Below, one piece after another: positions 1 through 6,592 of a stretch of 6,592 nucleotides of DNA. Each line of letters opens with the position of its first letter. The first letter of the stretch is position 1. The notes beneath the pieces were generated by a model that worked only from the letters and a program-made list of their open reading frames with translations, made no database searches and was not told the origin of the DNA. Both the position numbers and the translations under genes were made by a program. This stretch comes from Prevotella sp. (GTDB taxonomy: Bacteria > Bacteroidota > Bacteroidia > Bacteroidales > Dysgonomonadaceae), in assembly GCA_031260865.1 (NCBI GenBank), contig JAISKQ010000283.1:1-6592 (forward strand), read 5' to 3'.

Positions 1-1158
1 AAAAGCTTTTCATTCTTTGGTATTGGATATACAGTTACCCTTGCTATTGTATCCTTATTACTTTGTACAATGGCTATAAGTTTCCTCGCCCGTGAATTTG
101 CCTTTCCCCGAAGTATCCTGCTTATTGCTTCAGCCGCGCAAATCATCAGCATAACGCTTTGGCACTTGTTTGCAAACCGGATGTACTTCCGTTTACACAA
201 AGGGAGGTCGGTGTTGGTTATTGGTCATGGAAAATCACAACCTCTGGCTTATAAGCTATTGGAATCGAGAGGAATGTGGTCTAACTTAAAACATGTTTGT
301 TCCCCTGATCATCCCGATGTATATAATTATATCAACGAGTGCGATGTGACATTCCTTACAGAAGACATAAGCGAAGAACAAAAACAACGCCTTATACTCT
401 ACTGTATCGAAGGCAACCGGACGATATTATACCAACCGAAAAATTCGGATATATTACAATTTAACGCTAATTTCTTTCAAATAGATGATTCTCCTGTCCT
501 GGATGTAAGGGAGTTATACTTAGGTCAAAGCAATGAACTATTGAAACGGATAACGGACGTTTTTTTAGGAAGCCTTGCTTTAATCATATTCGCTATTCCG
601 TTTTTAATTACCTATTTGATTCTGAAACTGGGTGGAGGTTCAGCCTTTTATGTGCAGGAACGAGTAACCCGGAATAATAAGTTATTCAAGATTTACAAAT
701 TCAGGACAATGGTCGAAAACGCCGAAGCTTTGTCAGGTCCTGTGTTAGCGCAAGAAACAGATAAGCGCATTACAAAGATGGGGCGCATACTTCGTGCTAC
801 CCGATTGGATGAGGTACCACAAATATACAATATCCTAATAGGAGACATGAGTATTGTAGGTCCCCGTCCCGAACGTCCGTTTTTCGTTGAGCAGTTTAAC
901 GAAGAAATACCCGAATATAATTTAAGGCACAGAGTCAAAGCCGGATTAACAGGTTTGGCGCAAGTGCAAGGAAAATATAATACATCGGTAAGAGACAAAT
1001 TGAAATATGATCTTCTATACATTAACGGGTATTCGTATGCTCTTGATATAAAATTAATTATGCAGACATTGAATATCTTGTTGAGAATGAGCAGTACCGA
1101 AGGAGTAAAAACGGTCACAGAACTTGAAAAAGAGGTCGAAGACATCACCCGACGTTAA
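1..1158 (+). CDS. Polyprenyl-phosphate sugar-1-phosphate transferase (bacterial sugar transferase family), 5' end missing
   Basis: This membrane enzyme is predicted to move a sugar-1-phosphate from a nucleotide sugar onto undecaprenyl phosphate, the first step in building a capsule, exopolysaccharide or O-antigen repeat. The frame is open from base 1, so the ATG at 70 is internal; 385 residues are visible, and relatives of about 460-500 residues suggest 80-100 are missing. In visible numbering, hydrophobic segments lie near residues 7-27 and 38-58. A Rossmann-like region follows, starting near SVLVIGHG, as in the CoA-binding-like domain of this family. One more hydrophobic segment (about 187-208) precedes the catalytic domain. 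That domain shows KFRTM (233-237), the catalytic-type Asp-Glu pair in RLDEVPQ (D270, E271), VGPRP (286-290) and AGLTGLAQVQGK. The sugar specificity cannot be read from the sequence. The next gene starts 27 bases downstream, but no functional link is evident. Family assignment is firm. Confidence 0.95.
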   Translation, partial: KSFSFFGIGYTVTLAIVSLLLCTMAISFLAREFAFPRSILLIASAAQIISITLWHLFANRMYFRLHKGRSVLVIGHGKSQPLAYKLLESRGMWSNLKHVCSPDHPDVYNYINECDVTFLTEDISEEQKQRLILYCIEGNRTILYQPKNSDILQFNANFFQIDDSPVLDVRELYLGQSNELLKRITDVFLGSLALIIFAIPFLITYLILKLGGGSAFYVQERVTRNNKLFKIYKFRTMVENAEALSGPVLAQETDKRITKMGRILRATRLDEVPQIYNILIGDMSIVGPRPERPFFVEQFNEEIPEYNLRHRVKAGLTGLAQVQGKYNTSVRDKLKYDLLYINGYSYALDIKLIMQTLNILLRMSSTEGVKTVTELEKEVEDITRR

Positions 1159-1185
1159 AAAAAATAAATACGATAAATTTTATAT

Positions 1186-1722
1186 ATGATTGATTTCCAA
1201 AGCCTGATAGCTAATCGTCGTAGTATCCGTAAATTCACAGAAGAGCCGCTGAAGCCTGAACAAGTAGAAACAATACTGAAAGCGGGATTAATGTCTCCAT
1301 CGTCAAAAAACAGTAATCCTTGGCAATTTTTATTGGTGGAAGACAAGGAAATGCTGGAAAAGCTATCACTCTGCAAACAATCGGGAAGTAAACCGATCGC
1401 AGGATGCGCTTTAGCGATAATTATGATGGCGGATCCGATAATCGGCGACGTGTGGATTGAAGACGCGGCTATCGCGTCCATCATCATGCAGTTGCAAGCT
1501 GAGGATTTGGGATTGGGCAGTTGTTGGATTCAGATAAGGGAACGCCTTACAGCGGAAAATACCCCTTCCGATGAATATATTCGCGAGTTATTCGATATTC
1601 CTATGCAATTGCAGATATTATCTGTTATTGTTTTTGGCAACAAAGCACAGGAAAAACCTCCGCGTGATGAAGAAAAACTGCAATGGGAAAAAGTACATAT
1701 CGGTAAGTTTAAGTGGCAATGA
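1186..1722 (+). CDS. Nitroreductase-family FMN flavoprotein
   Basis: A 178-residue cytoplasmic protein of the nitroreductase superfamily, whose members bind FMN as homodimers and reduce nitro compounds, quinones or other substrates with NAD(P)H. The N-terminal RRSIRKF (11-17) is the FMN phosphate-binding signature. SPSSKNSNPWQF (37-48) is the second conserved block. The helix EDAAIASIIMQLQAEDLGLGSCW (in two parts, 92-114) and the terminal VIVFGNKAQEKPPR (147-160) also fit the family. It is at the short end of the family range but shows no sign of truncation. The ATG at 1186 is preceded by an A/T-rich stretch with no Shine-Dalgarno sequence, as usual in Bacteroidota. It lies 27 bases after the sugar transferase and 25 bases before the DUF2520 gene, so it probably starts or belongs to an operon with the two genes that follow. 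The physiological substrate is unknown, and homology alone does not prove nitroreductase activity. Confidence 0.93.
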   Translation: MIDFQSLIANRRSIRKFTEEPLKPEQVETILKAGLMSPSSKNSNPWQFLLVEDKEMLEKLSLCKQSGSKPIAGCALAIIMMADPIIGDVWIEDAAIASIIMQLQAEDLGLGSCWIQIRERLTAENTPSDEYIRELFDIPMQLQILSVIVFGNKAQEKPPRDEEKLQWEKVHIGKFKWQ

Positions 1723-1747
1723 TAATATCAACGAAGAAAAAAAGTCG

Positions 1748-2512
1748 ATGAAAGTAGTATTTGTTGGCGCGGGAAATGTCGCGACAAATCTGGCGACAGA
1801 ACTATATAGCAAATCTTTTGATATTGTACAGGTTTATAGCCGCACCATTGAATCCGCGTCTATGTTGGCGGAATCAGTTCAGGCGGATCCTGTAACGGAT
1901 ATTTCCGCGATTGTCACCAATGCGGATCTGTATATATTTTCGGTAAAAGATTCTGTTCTTGAAGAGCTGGTCTCTCGTGTCCCCGCGAACAAAGGAATAT
2001 GGATACACACAGCCGGCAGCATGCCGATAGATATATTCAGCGGATATACCTCCCGCTATGGCGTATTATATCCGTTCCAGACATTTAGTAAAAACAGATG
2101 TGCGGATTGGTCTAAAGTTCCGGTTTTTATTGAGGCGTCGGATCAACGTACATCCGTATTATTGAGAGATATAGCCGGTCAGCTATCGGATAAGGTTATG
2201 GTTTTACCTGCCGAAAAACGAAAATATTTGCATCTGACAGGCGTTTTCGCGTGTAATTTCACCAATCACATGTACGCGTTATCCGAACAGATTTTGAAGA
2301 AAATAGATCTGCCGTTCAATATTGCCATACCCCTGATAGATGAAACGGCGGCAAAAATACATACTTTGACTCCCTGTGAGGCGCAGACAGGTCCTGCCAT
2401 CCGGTATGACGAAAACGTAATAAATAAACACTTATCTTTGATAGAAGATAACGAAGTAAAAGAAATATACAGGCTGATTAGTGAAGATATTCATCGACTG
2501 GCTGATAAATAA
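1748..2512 (+). CDS. Rossmann-like and DUF2520 domain protein (predicted NAD(P)-binding)
   Basis: A 254-residue predicted dehydrogenase-like protein. It opens with a beta strand and the dinucleotide-binding motif VGAGNVA (6-12), as in 6-phosphogluconate-dehydrogenase-like and F420-dependent NADP reductase-like folds. The C-terminal half carries blocks I associate with DUF2520 proteins: YPFQTFSK (108-115), HLTGVFACNFTNHMYAL (162-178) and QTGPAIRYD (213-221). The start was set at the ATG at 1748. An upstream ATG at 1571 in the same frame would overlap the nitroreductase gene by about 150 bases and add a low-complexity leader with no homology to the fold, whereas the 1748 start puts the glycine motif at residue 6, where it belongs. 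The preceding bases are A-rich. Only four bases separate its stop from the HAD gene, so the two are very likely co-transcribed. The reaction is not known. The pairing with a KdsC-like phosphatase recurs in Bacteroidales, from memory, but does not reveal the substrate. Confidence 0.9.
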   Translation: MKVVFVGAGNVATNLATELYSKSFDIVQVYSRTIESASMLAESVQADPVTDISAIVTNADLYIFSVKDSVLEELVSRVPANKGIWIHTAGSMPIDIFSGYTSRYGVLYPFQTFSKNRCADWSKVPVFIEASDQRTSVLLRDIAGQLSDKVMVLPAEKRKYLHLTGVFACNFTNHMYALSEQILKKIDLPFNIAIPLIDETAAKIHTLTPCEAQTGPAIRYDENVINKHLSLIEDNEVKEIYRLISEDIHRLADK

Positions 2513-2516
2513 GAAT

Positions 2517-3050
2517 ATGAGCACTATAAATTACGATTTAAGCAAAATAAAAGCATTTATTTTTGATGTGGACGGAGTTTTATCGCCCGATTCCATACCT
2601 TTGTCTTCGGATGGCTCACCGGTAAGGATGGTAAATATAAAAGACGGATACGCTATCCATCTGGCTGTGCTCAAAGGTTATGGCGTAGCGATTATAACAG
2701 GCGCGGACACGGACAATATACGGCTTCGTTTTTCCCGTCTTGGCGTGAAAGATATATATCTGAAATCCAAACCTAAGATGAAGGATTTGATAGACTATAT
2801 GGAAAAGACAGGTTACAAACCGGAAGAAATACTATATGCCGGCGATGACTTGCCTGATTATCCTGTAATGAAAGCCGTCGGCTTATCTGTCGCTCCGGCG
2901 GACGCCGCTGTGGAAATAAGGGATATAGCTAAGTATATATCTCATCGTAAAGGTGGAGATGGCATCGCGCGCGATGTCATCGAGCAGGTAATGAAGACTC
3001 AGGATAAATGGTTGGACGATGAAGCATTTAACTCTTCTTCTGTATTTTAA
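2517..3050 (+). CDS. kdsC: KdsC-like HAD phosphatase (probable 3-deoxy-D-manno-octulosonate 8-phosphate phosphatase)
   Basis: A 177-residue cap-less HAD hydrolase. KdsC enzymes dephosphorylate Kdo-8-phosphate to Kdo, needed for the lipopolysaccharide inner core. Motif I is FDVDGVLSPD, with nucleophile D17 and acid/base D19; motif II is IITG, with T61; a lysine near residue 87 fits motif III; motif IV is GDDLPD (109-114), with metal-binding D110 and D111. The short length and a C-terminal GGDGIARDVI loop match the KdsC subfamily. One difference: classical KdsC has an Arg after ITG, whereas here the sequence is ITGA, so substrate identity is less certain than the fold; the kdsC symbol is tentative. 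The ATG at 2517 was chosen because it leaves a four-base gap to the upstream stop and places motif I at the usual distance; an in-frame ATG at 2481 would overlap the upstream gene. No maf gene follows, although one often does in Bacteroides as I recall. Confidence 0.88.
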   Translation: MSTINYDLSKIKAFIFDVDGVLSPDSIPLSSDGSPVRMVNIKDGYAIHLAVLKGYGVAIITGADTDNIRLRFSRLGVKDIYLKSKPKMKDLIDYMEKTGYKPEEILYAGDDLPDYPVMKAVGLSVAPADAAVEIRDIAKYISHRKGGDGIARDVIEQVMKTQDKWLDDEAFNSSSVF

Positions 3051-3070
3051 GCAGTAAGCTGCAAACAATA

Positions 3071-3153
3071 AGTAAATAGTTTACTCGAGTTCAAGTTTAC
3101 CCGCGTATTGTAAACTAAAAACCGATAAACTGGAATTCTAGTAACTCGTAACT
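3071..3153 (+). repeat. Degenerate GTTTAC/GTAAAC repeat array upstream of era
   Basis: The 112-base gap between the HAD gene and era holds a short-word array. AGTTTAC occurs at 3078-3084 and 3094-3100, its inverse GTAAACT at 3110-3116, and ATAAACT at 3125-3131, so the copies step by 16, 16 and 15 bases. AGTAAA-TAG-TTTACT (3071-3085) is an inverted repeat, and so is AGTTTAC-9 bases-GTAAACT (3094-3116). GTAACT then occurs twice in tandem (3141-3146 and 3148-3153), ending nine bases before the era start codon. No TAnnTTTG promoter box is visible in the gap. From memory, degenerate GTnAACT-type octamers are seen before genes in some Bacteroidales, so this may be a decayed simple repeat. A protein-binding site or a transcript hairpin is also possible. 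Confidence 0.6.
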
Positions 3154-3162
3154 AAAAATATA

Positions 3163-4044
3163 ATGCATAAATCAGGATTTGTAAATATAGTAGGAAACCC
3201 GAATGTGGGTAAATCAACGTTGATGAACCTGCTGGTAGGTGAAAAAATATCTATTATAACCTCAAAAGCGCAGACAACCCGTCATCGCATTTTGGGTATA
3301 GTCAATACGGATGATTATCAGATTGTATATTCCGATACTCCCGGCGCGCTTCGTCCTAACTATAAATTACAGGAGTCGATGCTCAATTTCTCGGAATCGG
3401 CGCTGAACGACGCGGATGTGTTGCTTTACATGACTGATGTGATTGAAAAAATAGATAAAAACGAGGATTTTCTGCAAAAGGTGCAACGAGTAGAAGCTCC
3501 TGTACTACTATTAATCAATAAGATAGACCAGACAAACCAAAAAGATTTGGAAGCGATGGTCGCCCGATGGAAAGAATTATTGCCTAAGGCTGAGATATAT
3601 CCTATTTCCGCGTTGAATAAGTTTAATATCGACGTCATAAAAAAACGTATTCTTGAATTAATTCCCGAATCGCCCCCATACTTTGAAAAAGATGCCTTAA
3701 CGGATCGTCCCGCACGTTTTTTCGTAACGGAAATTATTCGCGAAAAGGCGCTTCTTTATTATCAAAAAGAAATTCCATACTCTATTGAAGTTGTTGTGGA
3801 AGAATTTAAGGAAGAGAAGGATATAATCAATATAAGAGCGCTTATTATTGTAGAACGCGATACACAGAAAGGTATCGTTATCGGTCATCAGGGCGCGGCT
3901 TTGAAGAAGTTGGGAACAATGGCTCGGAAAAATATTGAGCGGTTCTTCAACAAAAAAGTATTCTTGCAGATATTCGTCAAAGTAGAAAAAGATTGGCGAA
4001 GCAGGGATAACATACTTCGCCAATTTGGGTATCGTTTAGATTAA
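3163..4044 (+). CDS. era: GTPase Era (30S ribosome assembly)
   Basis: Era is an essential GTPase that binds the 3' end of 16S rRNA and helps mature and assemble the 30S subunit, acting in the cytoplasm and at the membrane. The 293 residues match the normal length. The G domain shows G1 GNPNVGKST (11-19), the G2 region TSKAQTTRH (33-41), G3 DTPG (58-61), G4 NKID (119-122) and G5 SAL (149-151). The C-terminal KH domain carries VERDTQKGIVIGHQGAALK with the GHQG loop (241-244), and the protein ends in the family-typical WRSRDNILRQFGY. The start at 3163 follows an A/T-rich run and puts G1 at residue 11, as expected. It ends just before a strong terminator facing convergent gyrB. In Bacteroides, era usually sits beside fabH and der as I recall; neither is here. 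No recognisable promoter precedes it, so it may be read from the operon upstream or from a non-consensus promoter. Confidence 0.98.
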   Translation: MHKSGFVNIVGNPNVGKSTLMNLLVGEKISIITSKAQTTRHRILGIVNTDDYQIVYSDTPGALRPNYKLQESMLNFSESALNDADVLLYMTDVIEKIDKNEDFLQKVQRVEAPVLLLINKIDQTNQKDLEAMVARWKELLPKAEIYPISALNKFNIDVIKKRILELIPESPPYFEKDALTDRPARFFVTEIIREKALLYYQKEIPYSIEVVVEEFKEEKDIINIRALIIVERDTQKGIVIGHQGAALKKLGTMARKNIERFFNKKVFLQIFVKVEKDWRSRDNILRQFGYRLD

Positions 4045-4050
4045 TCTAAA
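4035..4050. repeat. Perfect 16-base palindrome spanning the era stop codon
   Basis: The sequence TTTAGATTAATCTAAA equals its own reverse complement over all 16 bases and includes the era stop codon TAA (4042-4044). Its central octamer GATTAATC is the same as that of the palindrome upstream of gyrB (6097-6112), and I found that octamer nowhere else in the window. As RNA it could form a six-pair hairpin with a UUAA loop on either transcript. No T-run follows, so it is not itself an intrinsic terminator. A role as a protein-binding site is only a guess. Confidence 0.65.
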
Positions 4051-4066
4051 TTTCACTATATTATAT

Positions 4067-4115
4067 ATCAGCCGGTTAATGGTTTTATCGCCATCAAATC
4101 CGGCTGATTTTTTTT
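4067..4115 (+). terminator. Intrinsic terminator of era, possibly bidirectional with gyrB
   Basis: A nine-pair stem, ATCAGCCGG (4067-4075) with CCGGCTGAT (4100-4108), is extended inward by TT/AA, an A-C mismatch and ATGG/CCAT around an eight-base loop (4083-4090). It is followed at once by a T-run through 4115. This is a classic rho-independent terminator for era on the plus strand. The gyrB stop lies at the end of the T-run side, so gyrB transcripts also cross the hairpin. On that strand it is followed only by an A/U mix, so termination of gyrB here is plausible but weaker. Confidence 0.92.
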
Positions 4116-4118
4116 GCT

Positions 4119-6092
<1,974 letters not shown>

Positions 6093-6096
6093 TTAT

Positions 6097-6112
6097 AGGC
6101 GATTAATCGCCT
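6097..6112. promoter_or_regulatory. Perfect 16-base palindrome in the gyrB leader
   Basis: AGGCGATTAATCGCCT is a perfect palindrome lying 22 bases before the gyrB start codon and downstream of its predicted promoter, so it should be transcribed. As RNA it can form a six-pair, GC-rich hairpin (AGGCGA/UCGCCU) with a UUAA loop. As DNA it has the symmetry of a dimer-binding operator. The core GATTAATC matches the palindrome at the era stop codon. Regulation of gyrB through this element is an inference from position only. Confidence 0.6.
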
Positions 6113-6136
6113 GATGTTTTGCATTTCAAAATCTAA

Positions 6137-6168
6137 CAAAGATACTAATTTTTATCGAAATAAACAAA
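6137..6168 (-). promoter_or_regulatory. Promoter of gyrB, Bacteroidota sigma-ABfr type
   Basis: Read on the minus strand, TTTG (plus-strand CAAA at 6165-6168) is followed by 20 bases and then TATCTTTG (plus-strand 6137-6144). This matches the Bacteroides -33 TTTG and -7 TAnnTTTG consensus with ideal spacing. Transcription should start roughly at 6130, giving a leader of about 55 bases that contains the palindrome at 6097-6112. Confidence 0.85.
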
Positions 6169-6219
6169 AAATGAAAGGGTCGTTTTATTGCTGAAAAATG
6201 ATAATAAAATCTAATAATA

Positions 6220-6250
6220 TTTGATTATTCCATTCTGTTTCGTTTCTTTG
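6220..6250 (+). promoter_or_regulatory. Probable promoter of the BACON lipoprotein gene
   Basis: TTTG at 6220-6223, a 19-base spacer and TTTCTTTG at 6243-6250 fit the Bacteroidota -33/-7 pattern with one mismatch in the -7 box (T for A at its second base). The predicted start, near 6257, gives a leader of about 27 bases. The -7 box lies in the dyad TTTCTTT-GTA-AAAGAAA (6243-6259). A/T-rich sequence upstream (6181-6219) could act as an UP-like element. Confidence 0.65.
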
Positions 6251-6283
6251 TAAAAGAAAGATTCACAACTAAATACAACGGCT

Positions 6284-6592
6284 ATGAAAAAATGGATATT
6301 AACCCTGATTATCCTCGTCCCTTTACTTTCTTTGATTGGCTGTTCGGACAGTAATGATGATGAAAGAGAAGATATAATAAAGGTATCAGACAGCGAATTA
6401 AATTTTAAGGCAGAAGGCGAAAAACGGAGTATTACAATAATGTCCAATGCCCAATGGGAGATTATTGTAGCAGACAATACCCGATGCAAAGTCAACCCTT
6501 TGAAAGGAAATATAGGCACTACGGTCGTTACGGTAGAAGTATCCGGAAACACCGAAAAAACAGTTCAAACGACACAATTAACCATAAAGACA
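6284..6592 (+). CDS. BACON-domain lipoprotein, 3' end beyond the window
   Basis: The frame is open from the ATG at 6284 to the last base, giving 103 visible residues. The N-terminus is a lipoprotein signal: MKKW, a hydrophobic stretch, then the lipobox LIGC with the modified cysteine at C20. The next residues, SDSNDDERED, are acidic, resembling the surface-export signal known from Bacteroidota lipoproteins, so display on the outer face of the outer membrane is likely. Residues of about 32-103 match a BACON domain: VSDSELNFKAEGEKRSITI, the conserved NAQWEI, then VNPLKGNIGTTVVTVEVSGN and a final TTQLTIKT strand. BACON domains were named as Bacteroidetes-associated and often sit N-terminal to carbohydrate-active or protease domains; glycan or mucin binding has been proposed for them but is not general. 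What follows the domain lies outside the window, so the overall function is unknown. The gene has its own predicted promoter and diverges from gyrB. Confidence 0.85.
   Translation, partial: MKKWILTLIILVPLLSLIGCSDSNDDEREDIIKVSDSELNFKAEGEKRSITIMSNAQWEIIVADNTRCKVNPLKGNIGTTVVTVEVSGNTEKTVQTTQLTIKT

Noticed and set aside
693..1148. A 151-residue minus-strand reading frame opposite the sugar transferase catalytic domain.
   Set aside because: It mirrors the strongly conserved transferase frame and has no promoter or recognisable motif.
1159..1185. A possible terminator or promoter between the sugar transferase and nitroreductase genes.
   Set aside because: The 27-base gap is A/T-rich but has no stem and no -33/-7 boxes.
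1571..1747. In-frame extension of the DUF2520 gene upstream to the ATG at 1571.
   Set aside because: It would overlap the well-supported nitroreductase gene and encode a leader with no family similarity; the Rossmann motif fits the 1748 start.
2433..2440. Exact TAnnTTTG (TATCTTTG), a possible internal promoter 77 bases before the KdsC-like gene.
   Set aside because: It is within the DUF2520 coding region and has no TTTG at the expected upstream distance, so a chance match is more likely.
6211..6552. A 113-residue minus-strand reading frame opposite the lipoprotein gene.
   Set aside because: It lies antisense to a gene with a clear lipobox, BACON domain and promoter, and its translation shows no recognisable family.

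Overview
The window looks like chromosomal DNA from a member of the Bacteroidota, most likely the order Bacteroidales. Three things point there. Two promoters near the right end fit the Bacteroidota sigma-ABfr pattern (TTTG, about 20 bases, TAnnTTTG). The start codons are preceded by A/T-rich stretches with no Shine-Dalgarno sequence. The last gene encodes a lipoprotein with a BACON domain, a domain typical of this phylum. The genus cannot be fixed from the sequence alone.

Layout, left to right. Bases 1-1158 hold the 3' part of a membrane polyprenyl-phosphate sugar-1-phosphate transferase, an enzyme that starts synthesis of a capsule, exopolysaccharide or O-antigen unit. Bases 1186-3050 hold three tightly spaced plus-strand genes: a small nitroreductase-family flavoprotein, a Rossmann-fold/DUF2520 protein, and a KdsC-like HAD phosphatase. 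After a 112-base gap with a degenerate GTTTAC/GTAAAC repeat array comes era (3163-4044), the GTPase used in 30S ribosome assembly. A strong hairpin terminator separates era from gyrB (4119-6074, minus strand), which converges on it. On the right, gyrB and a 3'-truncated BACON lipoprotein gene (6284 to the window end) diverge from a 209-base spacer carrying a promoter for each.

Most of this is housekeeping sequence: gyrase subunit B, a ribosome-assembly GTPase, a probable Kdo (LPS inner core) phosphatase and a surface-polysaccharide initiating transferase. I see no mobile element, CRISPR array, tRNA or rRNA, and no convincing new multi-gene system. The less ordinary signals are non-coding. Two perfect 16-base palindromes share the core GATTAATC and sit on either side of gyrB, one of them in its predicted 5' leader. 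The heptamer array before era has a 16-base spacing. A dyad covers the -7 box of the lipoprotein promoter. The truncated lipoprotein gene at the right edge has an acidic stretch after its lipid-modified cysteine, which suggests display on the cell surface.
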